DNA of 64,000 nucleotides from positions 62,001 through 126,000 of the forward strand of contig NZ_FNET01000001.1 in assembly GCF_900100275.1 (NCBI RefSeq), written 5' to 3'. The notes beneath the pieces are model-generated. The model made no database searches. It was not told the DNA's origin and saw only the letters and a program-made list of their open reading frames with translations. Origin of the DNA: Lentzea albidocapillata subsp. violacea (lineage in GTDB: Bacteria; Actinomycetota; Actinomycetes; Mycobacteriales; Pseudonocardiaceae). This document shows positions 37,102-46,395 of this stretch, one piece after another; position 1 is the stretch's first letter, and each line of letters opens with the position of its first letter. A program made the position numbers and the translations under genes.

Positions 37102-39414
37102 TCAGTTCGCGACCAGGCGCCAGCGGTTGTCCGCGGTGCCGTTGTCCGAGTCCTGCACGACCTGCGCGCCGGCGGTGGTGGAGCCGTTGAGGACGCCGAG
37201 CAGCTTGCCGCTGTGGGCGTTGCGGATCTTGTAGGTGCCGTCGCCGCCGGGGACGAACGTCCACCTGTGGTCGGCGGTCCCGTTGTCGGACCACTGCAGG
37301 ACGCGGGCGTTGTCGGCCGTGGACATGTTCTCCACGCCGAGGACCTTGCCGCTGTGGACGTTGCGCAGTCGCATGTCCGACCCGTCGGTGACGAGCTGCC
37401 AGTCGTGGTCGGCGGTTCCGCTGTCGTGCCACTGCACGGCGAGGCCACCATCCACTGTGGACATGTGCTGGATGCCCAGCACCATGCCGGTGGCCGCGTT
37501 GACCAGCCGGTGGCTCGCGGTGGCGCCGCCGGTGTTCCAGTAGACGTTGTAGTTGAAGCCGTGGGCGTCGTGGAACGGCCCGAGGTTGATCCGCGTTCCG
37601 TTCGCCGTCGCGGTGAACGCCAGCGTCGAGGTGCTGGTGCGTGTAACGGAGCCGACGTCCAGTGACGGCAGCCCGGAGGGCTTGGTGTCGCCGTAGTTGC
37701 CCGCGAGCACCGCCGGGCCGTAGGTCAGCGCGACGACACCGGGGTTGTCGTTGGCGGGCTGGGCGATCACGCGCATCGGCAGCCGCAGCGTCACCACGTC
37801 GCCGGACGTCCATGAGCGCGTCAGGGTCGCGTAGGTGCCGGGCGTCGTGGTCACGTTCTGCGCCACGCCGTTGACGCTGACGGTCGCGCCCGTGGTCCAG
37901 GCGGGGATGCGCAACCGCATCGTCCACGAGCCGGCCGCGTTGCCGGTGACGGTGAGCGTCGTGGTGTCGCTCGCCGGGTAGCTCGTGGTCTGGGTGACGG
38001 TGATGCGCCGGGACGACCACGTCAGCACCGACGGCGCGTACAGGTTCACGGTGAGGGTGCTGCCGCTGAAGAAGTAGATCGAGTCGGCGAGCTTGGTGTT
38101 GGTCTCCAGTCCGGTGCCCTGGCAGCACCAGAACGTGCTGTAGTCCGTGCTCCAGTGGCCGCCGCCCCACGCAGGGCCGGTGTCACCGCGCCGGTGCCCG
38201 GGGTTGAGCCCGGTGAAGTAGCAGGTGTGGCCGTGGGGGTCCGCCGGGTTCTGCTGGCCGATCAGGTGGTTGAGCAGGGCGCGCTCGTAGTAGTCGAAGT
38301 AGGCCGCCCGGCCGGGGTCGGTCAGCCACAGTTCGCGCGTCAGCCTGAGCATGTTGTAGGTGTTGCACGCCTCGCACGTGTCGGTGCTCAGGTAGGCGGC
38401 GATGGCGTTCGGTGCGCGGAAGTGCTCTGCCTGGCTGTTGCCGCCGATGGCGTAGGTGTGCGCGCCGATGGTGATGTTCCACGCGTTGAGGGCGATGTCG
38501 CGGTAGCGGGTGGTCCCCGTCGCCTTGTACTCGCGTGCCGCGCCGATCCACTTCGGCACCTGGGTGTTGGCGTGCAGGCCGTTGAGGCGGTCCTGGCCGG
38601 CCGCGAGCGGGTCGAACACGGCGGCGTGGTCGAACCGCTGGGCCGCTGTCAGCCAGCGTGAGTCGCCCGTCTGCTGGTAGAGATCGGCGAGCACGGCGTT
38701 CATGCCGCCGAACTCGGTGCCCAGAACGGACTGCATCCGGCTGTAGGACAGCCGGGCCGTGCGCCAGTCGACCCATCCGGCGAAGCGCAGCAGCACGTCG
38801 CGCGCCTGGGTGTTGCCGATGTGGCGCCACACGTCCAGCAGCCCGGCGAGGGTCTTGTGCAGCGAGTAGTACGAGACGGACTTGGGGGAGCCGTTCTCCA
38901 GCGCGTCGAAGTCCGACTCGGGGAAGCCTGACAGGTATCCGGTGTTGAAGCCGGCTGCCGCGTTGTTCGCCTGGCACTTGGCCAGTTCCGCGACCATGTG
39001 GTTCGCCCTGTCCCGGCACGTCGTGTCGCCCAGGACCGCCCAGGCTTGCGCCCACGCGGTGAGGAAGTGCCCCTGGCTGTGCGTGCGGAAGGGGAAGTCC
39101 GGCGCCTCCCAGCCGCCCAGCGCGGCGGCGCCGTTCGTGGACAGCCGGTGGTTGGCGCGGAAGTTGTAGAGCAGCCGGTCGACGTCGACGAAACGCAGGT
39201 AGGACAGCGTCCGGTTCTGGTTGTCCAGCCACCGGCCCTGGGTCAGCCGGACCTCGGACAGGTCGAACGGGTGGGCCGACACGCCGGCGTCGGCGCGCAC
39301 CGGCGGTACCGAGGCCGCCTGCGCCGGCCCCGCCACCAGGGACGGCGCCGTGGTCGCGATGGCGGCCACGCCCGCGGCTTGGAAGAGCCTGCGTCGACTC
39401 AACGATGAGGACAT
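37102..39414 (-). CDS. GH127 beta-L-arabinofuranosidase with C-terminal beta-trefoil module
   Basis: 770 residues. The Tat signal SSSLSRRRLFQAAGVAA starts at ATG 39414 (TGGAG 8 bases before), so the protein is exported folded. The catalytic (alpha/alpha)6 domain has the GH127 Cys/Glu zinc cluster: TCEACNTYNMLRL and FWCCQGTGLE. After about residue 640, three repeats of the type NAATGMVLGIQHMSTVDGG, each ending in a W-containing QW-like segment, form a ricin/CBM13-like sugar-binding trefoil. The protein should release beta-L-arabinofuranose from plant glycoproteins or arabinan side chains. Operator-like palindromes lie upstream. Confidence 0.9.
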   Translation of the reverse strand: MSSSLSRRRLFQAAGVAAIATTAPSLVAGPAQAASVPPVRADAGVSAHPFDLSEVRLTQGRWLDNQNRTLSYLRFVDVDRLLYNFRANHRLSTNGAAALGGWEAPDFPFRTHSQGHFLTAWAQAWAVLGDTTCRDRANHMVAELAKCQANNAAAGFNTGYLSGFPESDFDALENGSPKSVSYYSLHKTLAGLLDVWRHIGNTQARDVLLRFAGWVDWRTARLSYSRMQSVLGTEFGGMNAVLADLYQQTGDSRWLTAAQRFDHAAVFDPLAAGQDRLNGLHANTQVPKWIGAAREYKATGTTRYRDIALNAWNITIGAHTYAIGGNSQAEHFRAPNAIAAYLSTDTCEACNTYNMLRLTRELWLTDPGRAAYFDYYERALLNHLIGQQNPADPHGHTCYFTGLNPGHRRGDTGPAWGGGHWSTDYSTFWCCQGTGLETNTKLADSIYFFSGSTLTVNLYAPSVLTWSSRRITVTQTTSYPASDTTTLTVTGNAAGSWTMRLRIPAWTTGATVSVNGVAQNVTTTPGTYATLTRSWTSGDVVTLRLPMRVIAQPANDNPGVVALTYGPAVLAGNYGDTKPSGLPSLDVGSVTRTSTSTLAFTATANGTRINLGPFHDAHGFNYNVYWNTGGATASHRLVNAATGMVLGIQHMSTVDGGLAVQWHDSGTADHDWQLVTDGSDMRLRNVHSGKVLGVENMSTADNARVLQWSDNGTADHRWTFVPGGDGTYKIRNAHSGKLLGVLNGSTTAGAQVVQDSDNGTADNRWRLVAN

Positions 39415-39491
39415 GAGGATGCTCCAGTCGCTCGGCGAAACTGCGGTCGCGGCGCTGCAACGGAATGTAGCCACGAGGTTGCCGAGAGGTC

Positions 39492-39510
39492 AACGCTCAA
39501 TGTGAGCGTT
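39492..39510. promoter_or_regulatory. LacI-type palindrome before GH127
   Basis: AACGCTCA, ATG, TGAGCGTT: a perfect 8-base inverted repeat with a 3-base centre, 78 bases before the GH127 start. The AGCGTT core is typical of LacI-family operators. Confidence 0.6.
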
Positions 39511-39566
39511 AACTTTGCGTGATTGCACGACCGGGAGCATCTCTCATGCCGTGTTCGGCCCAGATC

Positions 39567-39580
39567 TGTTAGCGTTCACA
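39567..39580. promoter_or_regulatory. Second operator-like site, TGTTAGCGTTCACA
   Basis: TGTTAGCGTTCACA is a near-palindrome of the TGTTAGCGCTAACA type used by LacI-family sugar regulators. It lies 57 bases upstream of the 39492 palindrome. The rest of the 252-base gap between the GH127 start and the LacI-like gene shows nothing else. Confidence 0.45.
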
Positions 39581-39666
39581 AAGGCTGATCCTCGGGGCGC
39601 CCGATCGTCAGGTCGGATGCCTGCGTGCGGGGATGACGACCTCGTGCGCTCAGGGCCGAACGTGTC

Positions 39667-40506
39667 CTAAGTGGACGCGGATGCCGTCGTGCCGCGCACG
39701 AGGTAGTGGGCGGTTGGCGACCAGCGCGGCGTGACCGGGCCGCCGTCGATCCGTTCCAGCACCGACTCCGCCACCGACACGCCGAACTGGTGGACGTCGA
39801 CGCTCATGGTCGTGAGGGCGGGGGAGGCGAGCCGGCACAGCGTCGAGTCGTCCCACGCCACCAGGCTGAGGTGGTCCGGCACCGCGACACCGAGCTCGGC
39901 GGCCGCGGCGAGTCCCGCCACGGCCATCACGTCGTTGTCGTAGAGGATCGCGGTGGGTGGCTCCGGCCCGCTCAGGAGCGCGGTGGTGAGCTTGGCGCCC
40001 GCCTCCTCGGAGTAGTCGCCCTCGACGATCACCGGGTCGACGCCCGCCCGTGCGCAGCCGGCCAGCAGCGCGTCCGTGCGGGCCTGGGTGTGCAGCAACG
40101 CCGAGGGGCCGGTGACCCTGGCGATCCGCCGGTGTCCCAGGTCGAGCAGGTGCCCGAGCGCCTCGGTGACCGGCCCGGCGTGGTCGGTGCGGACCGAGGG
40201 CAGCCGGGGATCGTCGCCGACGACCACCGCGGGCAGCGCGATCTCCGCGAGCACGGCCGGGCGCGGGTCGTCCGCCACCGGGTTCACCACGACGACGGCG
40301 TCCACCAGGCCGCGGCTCGCCCAGCGGCGGTAGGCGGCGATCTCGGCCTCGTGGTCCGCCACGATGTGCAGCAGCACGGACAGGTCGCGCTCGGCGAGCC
40401 GTTCCTCGATGCCCGCGATGAACTCCATGAAGAACGGCTCGACCCCGAGCAGGCGTGCGGGCCTCGCGAGCACCAGGCCCACGGCGCCCGTCGGTTCACC
40501 GGACAT
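39667..40506 (-). CDS. LacI-family sugar sensor lacking the DNA-binding domain
   Basis: 279 residues, all of it the periplasmic-binding-like effector domain of LacI regulators: GAVGLVLARPARLLGVEPFF (sensor start), SVRTDHAGPVTEALGHLLDL, HRRIARVTGP, DNDVMAVAGLAAAAELGV, LSLVAWDDS and TTMSVDVHQFG. The usual 55-60-residue HTH is missing. Upstream in all readings is the C-terminal end of the beta-mannosidase gene, which it overlaps by 11 bases. It is either a decayed regulator or a sugar-sensing protein that works without binding DNA. The start ATG 40506 has only a weak ribosome site, consistent with coupling to the mannosidase. Confidence 0.8.
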   Translation of the reverse strand: MSGEPTGAVGLVLARPARLLGVEPFFMEFIAGIEERLAERDLSVLLHIVADHEAEIAAYRRWASRGLVDAVVVVNPVADDPRPAVLAEIALPAVVVGDDPRLPSVRTDHAGPVTEALGHLLDLGHRRIARVTGPSALLHTQARTDALLAGCARAGVDPVIVEGDYSEEAGAKLTTALLSGPEPPTAILYDNDVMAVAGLAAAAELGVAVPDHLSLVAWDDSTLCRLASPALTTMSVDVHQFGVSVAESVLERIDGGPVTPRWSPTAHYLVRGTTASAST

Positions 40507-42958
40507 CGGGCACCGCACGGAGGTCGTTGGCACAGCGCAGGACCAGCGGATCGGTGAAGGCCGCCGGGTCGACGACGGCGTCCGTGCGGATGTGGAACAC
40601 GCGCACCTCTCCGGCCAGCAACGGCACAAGCGAGTCGTCCACGACCGCGTCCGGCGCCACCCGGTCGGCCAGGACGGCGACGTCCCGCGCGAACGAGCCG
40701 GCCCGCACCTCGACCTCGTACCCGCCGCGCACGGCTTGTGCCTGCGCGGCAAGGGGACTCGGGTCGTACGAGAGCTCGACATCCTCCCGGAACGGGAGGA
40801 TCGCGCGGGCTTCGGCGGTGGTCGCCACGATCACCTCCGCATCGTCGTTCGCCGGCTGCAACAGCGCGTCCTCCAGGTCCAGGCAGAGGACCGAGCGGGG
40901 TGGCACCGTCCGGCGCAGTCTAGTCAGGTGCAGCGTGACACCCCGGAACGTCTGCCGATCAAGGGTGAGGTGCGCGTCCCACGGCTCGTCGTGGTCGTTG
41001 ACGGCGACGAGCACGAGCCGGTCACCGCGCGGCTGGAAGGTGAGCAGCCGGGGCGCGTAGGCGTGCCGAAGCCCGTACCACAGCGGTTTGAGCCGTTCCT
41101 CGCTGTCGATCGCCGCCCAGGACGTGACCGGCCAGCAGTCGTTGAGCTGCCACACGATCGCACCGGCCGTGCGCGGCCACCACGAGCGGAAGTGCTCGAT
41201 GCCGAAGCCCACCGCCCGCGCCTGGTTGAGCTGCGTCGCCCAGTGCCAGTCCTCGAACCGCGCCGGCAGGGGCAGGCGTGCCGCCAGTCCGCGCGCGAGC
41301 TTCCCGTTGCCGTCCTCGGCCTTCTGGTGCGCCAGGAAGCTCGGCGCGTCCGGGGCCAGCGGCCGGTCGTGGATCCAGCGGGTGAGCGTGGCCCACGCCG
41401 GCGGGCCCTGGAAGCCGAACTCCGAGCAGAACCGCGGCACGTGGTCGCGGTAGTGCTCGTAGCCGGCCTCGTTCCAGACGTGCCAGTCGTGACGCGTGCC
41501 ATGGTCCTCGTCGTTGGGATGCAAGCCGTCCACCGGGCTGTACGGGCTGCCGGGGCAGTAGAACCGGGTCGGGTCCAGCTCGGCCACGATCCCGGGCAGC
41601 AGTTCGTCGTAGTAGCGCGAACCCCATGTCCGGCCGTCCAGCTGCTCGGGCCAGCCCCAGTCGGCGAACCCCCAGAGGTTCTCGTTGCCGCCGTTCCACA
41701 ACGCCAGCGAGGCGTGGGACATCAGGCGCGCGACGTTCTCGCGGGCCTCGGCCTCCAGCTCGCCGCGGATCGGCTCCTCCTCCGGGTACGCGGCGCACGC
41801 GAGCGGGAAGTCCTGCCACACCAGGACTCCGCGTTCGTCGCAGACGTCGTAGAAGTCGTCGGACTCGTAGATCCCGCCGCCCCACACCCGCAGCAGGTTG
41901 ACGTGCGCGGCCACGGCCTGGTCCACCCGCCGTACCAGCCGCTCACGGGTGATCCTGGTGAGGAAGTGGTCGTCGGGGATCCAGTTGGCGCCCTTGACGA
42001 AGAGCGGCCGGTCGTTCACGACGACGGTGAACGGGGTGCCGTGCTCGTCCGGGGTCGTGTCGACGGTGATCGTGCGGAACCCGATCCGCCTGGCCGTGCT
42101 GTCGAGCCGCTCGGACTCGCCGCGCAGCACGACGTCCAGGTTGTAGAGCGGCTGTCCGCCGTGTCCGGCCGGCCACCAGAGCTCGGCGCCGGGCACGTCC
42201 ACGCGGGCGACCACGGTCGTCTGCCCGGCCGGGACGGTGACGGTGCGCTTGTGCGCGCCCACGGTGATCAGCAGTGTCAGGTTCTCGGCGGCGTCCGGCG
42301 TCCACTCGACGTCGACGTGCAGCTCGACCTGGCCGGTCCCGTCCGCGGAGACGGTGACGATCGGACGAACCTGCGCCAGGCGCGCGGTGTGCCAGCGCTC
42401 CAGCCGCACCGGCCGCCAGATGCCCGCGGTCTGCAGGTCCGGGCCCCAGTCCCAGCCGAAGCTGCACGCCATCTTGCGGACCATGTTGAACGGGTGCGCG
42501 TTGACGTGCGGCCGGCTGCCGAGAGCGGCCTCGACCTTCTCGGCGTGCGCCAGCGCCGACGAGAACGACACCGTCAGGTCGTTGCCGCCGTCCACCAGGA
42601 ACTCGCGGACGTCGAACCGGTAGCCGCGGTGCATGTTCGCCGTCTGCCCGACCATGTGCCCGTTCAGCTCGACGGTGGCGATGGTGTCGAGGCCGTCGAA
42701 CACGAGGTCGGCCCGTTGCCCCGGCCTGGCCGTGGCAGCGAGGAAGGTGGTGCTGTAGCGCCAGTCCGCACGGTGCATCCAGGCGAGCTCCTCCTCCGCC
42801 CGGTCGAGGAACGGGTCGGTGATCAGCCCGGACGCGAGCAGGTCGAGGTGGGTGCTGCCGGGCACCGCGGCGGGCACCGTGCGGCCCCGGATGTTGTCCG
42901 GCACCTCGTTCGTGGCCGCGGTCAGCTGCCAGCCGTCGTGCAGGTACTGGCGGATCAA
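40496..42958 (-). CDS. GH2 beta-mannosidase
   Basis: 820 residues without a signal peptide, so it acts on imported sugars. The N-terminal sandwich (GLDTIATVELNGHMVGQTAN) is followed by the barrel with the acid/base in ALWNGGNENLWGFADWG and the nucleophile in FCSEFGFQGPPAW; SWWPRTAGAIVWQLNDCWPV is diagnostic of beta-mannosidases. It removes terminal beta-mannose from mannan or glycoprotein-derived oligosaccharides. It overlaps the upstream ATPase gene by 4 bases, so transport and hydrolysis are one operon under the divergent ROK regulator. Confidence 0.93.
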   Translation of the reverse strand: MIRQYLHDGWQLTAATNEVPDNIRGRTVPAAVPGSTHLDLLASGLITDPFLDRAEEELAWMHRADWRYSTTFLAATARPGQRADLVFDGLDTIATVELNGHMVGQTANMHRGYRFDVREFLVDGGNDLTVSFSSALAHAEKVEAALGSRPHVNAHPFNMVRKMACSFGWDWGPDLQTAGIWRPVRLERWHTARLAQVRPIVTVSADGTGQVELHVDVEWTPDAAENLTLLITVGAHKRTVTVPAGQTTVVARVDVPGAELWWPAGHGGQPLYNLDVVLRGESERLDSTARRIGFRTITVDTTPDEHGTPFTVVVNDRPLFVKGANWIPDDHFLTRITRERLVRRVDQAVAAHVNLLRVWGGGIYESDDFYDVCDERGVLVWQDFPLACAAYPEEEPIRGELEAEARENVARLMSHASLALWNGGNENLWGFADWGWPEQLDGRTWGSRYYDELLPGIVAELDPTRFYCPGSPYSPVDGLHPNDEDHGTRHDWHVWNEAGYEHYRDHVPRFCSEFGFQGPPAWATLTRWIHDRPLAPDAPSFLAHQKAEDGNGKLARGLAARLPLPARFEDWHWATQLNQARAVGFGIEHFRSWWPRTAGAIVWQLNDCWPVTSWAAIDSEERLKPLWYGLRHAYAPRLLTFQPRGDRLVLVAVNDHDEPWDAHLTLDRQTFRGVTLHLTRLRRTVPPRSVLCLDLEDALLQPANDDAEVIVATTAEARAILPFREDVELSYDPSPLAAQAQAVRGGYEVEVRAGSFARDVAVLADRVAPDAVVDDSLVPLLAGEVRVFHIRTDAVVDPAAFTDPLVLRCANDLRAVPDVR

Positions 42959-43722
42959 GGCTGTCCTCCTTGTCGGAAAGCTTGTCGGAAACGGGCTTCC
43001 GGATCGGGCGCGGCGGCGGCGAGCTGCCGGGTGTACGGGTCCTGCGGACGCAGGAGCACGTCGTCGCCGGGTCCTCGTTCGACGATGCGGCCCCGGTGCA
43101 TCACCAGGACCTCGTCGGAGAAGTGCCGGGCGGTGGCCAGGTCGTGCGTGATGTAGAGGACCGCGAGGTCCTCCTCGCGTTGCAGCCGGTCGAGCAGCTT
43201 GAGCACGCCGAGCCGGATCGAGACGTCCAGCATGGACACCGGTTCGTCGGCGATGATCACCTTCGCGCCCGGTGCGAGTGCGCGGGCTATCGCCACCCGT
43301 TGCCGCTGTCCGCCGGACAGCTCGTGCGGCCGGCGGCCGGCGAGGTCCGGGGTGAGGCTCACGCGCTCCAGCAGGTGGGGCACCTCCGCACGCGAACGGC
43401 CATGCAGCAGCAGTGGCCGGGCGAGGTGATGTTCGACGGTGTGGAACGGGTTGAGCGAGGCGAACGGGTCCTGGAAGATCATCTGCACGTGGTCGCGGTA
43501 CGCCCGCCGCGCCACGGGTTCGCCGCCCTGGCCGGTCAGCGTGATCTCACCGGAGGTGGGACGGATCAGGCGGGCGATCATCCTCGCGATCGTCGACTTG
43601 CCCGACCCGGACTCGCCGACCAGCGCGACGGTCCGGCCGGCGGTGAGCGTGAAGGAGACACCGTCGACCGCGCGGTGCCGGTGGAAAGTCCTGGTGAGGT
43701 CGCGAACTTCGAGCGTGGTCAT
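42955..43722 (-). CDS. Oligosaccharide/oligopeptide ABC importer ATPase (OppF-like)
   Basis: A 255-residue ATPase with Walker A GESGSGKSTIARMIARL, QMIFQDPFASLNP, signature [17 protein letters not shown], Walker B VIIADEPVSMLD, and the C-terminal RPQDPYTRQL typical of the Opp/Dpp family. It begins at ATG 43722, overlapping the fused permease-ATPase stop. With a beta-mannosidase immediately downstream, the cargo is probably a manno-oligosaccharide and not a peptide. Confidence 0.92.
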   Translation of the reverse strand: MTTLEVRDLTRTFHRHRAVDGVSFTLTAGRTVALVGESGSGKSTIARMIARLIRPTSGEITLTGQGGEPVARRAYRDHVQMIFQDPFASLNPFHTVEHHLARPLLLHGRSRAEVPHLLERVSLTPDLAGRRPHELSGGQRQRVAIARALAPGAKVIIADEPVSMLDVSIRLGVLKLLDRLQREEDLAVLYITHDLATARHFSDEVLVMHRGRIVERGPGDDVLLRPQDPYTRQLAAAAPDPEARFRQAFRQGGQP

Positions 43723-45398
43723 CGGATCAGGGCTCCTCGCTCGCCGGTCAGGCTGGGGAACGACGCGAGCAGCTGCCGCGTGTAGGGATGCTGTGGCCGC
43801 AGGTACATCTCCTCGGCCGTCGCGTACTCGACGACCTCGCCACCGCGCATCACCGCGATCCGGTCGCTCAGCTCCAGCAGCAACGGCAGGTCGTGCGTGA
43901 TGAACACGACCGCGAACCGCAGCTCGTCGCGCAGGCGCTTGATCTCGTTGAGGATCTCGCGCTGCACCAGCACGTCCAGAGCGGTGGTGGGCTCGTCCAT
44001 GATCATGACCTGCGGTTCGAGCAGCAACGCCATGGCGATCATCACGCGTTGCCGCATGCCGCCGGACAGCTCGTGCGGGTAGGAGCCGAGCCTGGCCGGG
44101 TCGACGCCGACGAGCCGGAGCACCTCCGCACACCGTGCTTCCCGGTCCGAAGTGGACATCGACGGGCGGTGCGTGCGCAGGACGTCCTGCAGTTGCGCGC
44201 GGATCGGGGTGACCGGGTTCAGGGAGTTCATGGCGCCCTGGAAGACCATGGACAGCCTGACCCACCGGAACGCGCGGAGCTCCTCCGGGCCCAGCGCCAG
44301 CACGTCGACGCCGTCGAGCACGACCGACCCCGAGGTGACCTCGGCCGGCGGCCGGTGCAGGCGGTTGATCGCGTAGGCGAGCGTGGTCTTGCCGCAGCCG
44401 GACTCGCCCGCCAGCCCGAGGATCTCGCCGCGCCGCAACGTGAGCGACACGTTCTTGACGGCGTGCACGGGTGTGGCGCCCTGGTAGACGACGTTGAGGT
44501 CGCTGACCGTCAGCACCACGTCCTCGTCCACAGGCGCTGCCACGGGTGTGGTGGCCACGACGTCACGCCGGCGCCGGACCCGGTCGCGCAGCGCGGGGTT
44601 GATGATCTCGTCGATGCTGAAGTTGACGAGGGCGAGCGCGCCACCGAACAGGGCGATGATCAACCCCGGCGGGACGAACCACCACCACGCTTCACGTTGC
44701 AGCGCGAAGCCGTTCTGCGCGTAGTAGAGCATCGTGCCGAGCGTTGAGGAGTCGGCCGCCCCGAGCCCGAGGAACGACAGGCCCGCCTCGCTCAGGATCG
44801 CGAGGACGACGGCGAACACGAACTGGGAGGCCAGAATCGGCAACAGGTTCGGCAGGATCTCCATGCAGATCACCCGCCACGTCTTCTCGCCGGACACCCG
44901 TGCGGCGGCCACGTAGTCCCTGTTGCGCAACGACAACGTCTGCGCGCGCAGCACTCGGGCGGCTGCCGCCCACCCGGTGATCGCGAGCACCAGCGAGATC
45001 GTCCACGTACCGCGCTGGTCGGCGGGCACGAACCCGGCGACGACGATCACCAGCGGCAGGCCGGGGATCACCAGCATCACGTTGGAGAACAACGAGAACG
45101 CCTCGTCCACGACACCGCCCGCGTACGCGCCGACGATGCCGAAGACACCGGACAGCACCGTTGCCATGACCCCGACGAGCACGCCGATCCACAACGACCC
45201 GCGGGTGGCGTGGGTGAGCTGGGCGAGCACGTCCTGGCCGGTGATCGTGGTGCCCAGCAGGTGCCCGTCGCCGGGCGGGGTGAGCCCGATGTCCCTGATC
45301 GTGGCGGGATCACCGGTGAGCAGCGGACCGAGAAGTCCGAAGAGGACGATCAGACCCGCAAGGCCGAGCCCTGCGGCGAGTTTTCCCGACCAGGTCAT
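43719..45398 (-). CDS. Fused ABC permease-ATPase (DppC-DppD fusion)
   Basis: 559 residues combining two proteins that are normally separate. Residues 1-290 are a DppC-type permease with the EAA loop [20 protein letters not shown] and about six membrane segments. Residues 310-559 are a DppD-type ATPase with Walker [18 protein letters not shown], signature [17 protein letters not shown], Walker [13 protein letters not shown] and [14 protein letters not shown] short charged linker ([19 protein letters not shown]) joins them. The start ATG 45398 overlaps the upstream permease by 4 bases. No internal stop separates the halves. Confidence 0.92.
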   Translation of the reverse strand: MTWSGKLAAGLGLAGLIVLFGLLGPLLTGDPATIRDIGLTPPGDGHLLGTTITGQDVLAQLTHATRGSLWIGVLVGVMATVLSGVFGIVGAYAGGVVDEAFSLFSNVMLVIPGLPLVIVVAGFVPADQRGTWTISLVLAITGWAAAARVLRAQTLSLRNRDYVAAARVSGEKTWRVICMEILPNLLPILASQFVFAVVLAILSEAGLSFLGLGAADSSTLGTMLYYAQNGFALQREAWWWFVPPGLIIALFGGALALVNFSIDEIINPALRDRVRRRRDVVATTPVAAPVDEDVVLTVSDLNVVYQGATPVHAVKNVSLTLRRGEILGLAGESGCGKTTLAYAINRLHRPPAEVTSGSVVLDGVDVLALGPEELRAFRWVRLSMVFQGAMNSLNPVTPIRAQLQDVLRTHRPSMSTSDREARCAEVLRLVGVDPARLGSYPHELSGGMRQRVMIAMALLLEPQVMIMDEPTTALDVLVQREILNEIKRLRDELRFAVVFITHDLPLLLELSDRIAVMRGGEVVEYATAEEMYLRPQHPYTRQLLASFPSLTGERGALIR

Positions 45399-46393
45399 GA
45401 CACCGTGCTCCGATCCCTCGTGCGGGCGTCGATCAGCCCGTACAGCAGGTCGACGACCAGGTTCGCGCCGAGCACCGCGATCGTGATCACCAGGAAGATC
45501 CCCTGCATGAGCGCGTAGTCGTTGTTCTGCACGGCCTGCAGCAGCTTCGAGCCGATGCCGGGGTAGGAGAAGACCTGCTCGGTGACGATCGACCCGGACA
45601 CGACGAACCCGAGTGAGATCGCGAACCCGGCGACGGAGGGCAGCACGGCGTTGCGCGCCGCGTACCGGACCATGACCCGGCTGCCGGTCAGGCCCTTGGC
45701 CCGTGCGGTCAGCACGTAGTCCTCCGACATGGCCGACACCATCATGTTGCGCATGCCGAGCAACCAGCCGCCGACCGAGGAGAGCACGATCGTCAGCGCG
45801 GGCAGCGTGCCGTGGTAGAGCGCCGAACCGAGGAACTCCGGGCTCCAGCCGGGATCGAGGACCACGTCGTAGCCGCCGTTGAGCGGGAACCAGCCGAGCC
45901 CCGACGAGAGCAGCGCGACCAGGATCAGCGCCAGCCAGAAGTACGGCACCGCGGACAGCATCGTGGTCGCGGGCACCAGCGAGTCGAGCCAGGTGCCGCG
46001 CTTCCAGCCGACGAGCGCGCCGAGCCCGACCCCGAGCACGAACGAGATCAGCGTAGCGAGCCCGACGAGCACGATCGTCCACGGCAGCGAGTCGCCGATC
46101 ACGTCGGTGACCTTCGCCGGGAACGCGCTGACCGACACCCCGAGGTCCCCGCGCAGCAGGTTCCCCAGGTACGCCAGGTACTCCTGGGCGAACGAGTCGC
46201 GCCCGCCGGTGCCGAGCAACGTCTCGTAGGCCTGGCGGGCGGCGGGGTCGACGGACCCGCCGCGCTGCTGGAGCTTGGCCATCAGGATGTCCACCGGGTT
46301 GCCCGGCAGCAGCCGCGGGATGACGAAGTTCAGCGTCACCGCCGCCCACAGCGCCACCAGGTAGAAGGCGACCTTGCGCAGGTGGTAGCCCAT
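45395..46393 (-). CDS. ABC importer permease (DppB-like)
   Basis: A 332-residue permease: MGYHLRKVAFYLVALWAAVT start, NFVIPRLLPGNPVD, RGDLGVSVSAFPAKVTDVIG, EAA loop DYVLTARAKGLTGSRVMVRY, and the C-terminal VVDLLYGLIDARTR. About six membrane segments. It forms the channel with the permease part of the neighbouring fusion protein. The start ATG 46393 lies 3 bases past the binding-protein stop. Confidence 0.92.
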   Translation of the reverse strand: MGYHLRKVAFYLVALWAAVTLNFVIPRLLPGNPVDILMAKLQQRGGSVDPAARQAYETLLGTGGRDSFAQEYLAYLGNLLRGDLGVSVSAFPAKVTDVIGDSLPWTIVLVGLATLISFVLGVGLGALVGWKRGTWLDSLVPATTMLSAVPYFWLALILVALLSSGLGWFPLNGGYDVVLDPGWSPEFLGSALYHGTLPALTIVLSSVGGWLLGMRNMMVSAMSEDYVLTARAKGLTGSRVMVRYAARNAVLPSVAGFAISLGFVVSGSIVTEQVFSYPGIGSKLLQAVQNNDYALMQGIFLVITIAVLGANLVVDLLYGLIDARTRDRSTVS

Positions 46394-46395
46394 CG

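Noticed and set aside
40507..40782. Possible HTH coding region just upstream of the LacI-like gene
   Set aside because: The in-frame translation is a shadow of the mannosidase C-terminus and shows no HTH pattern; the mannosidase frame itself is intact to its stop.
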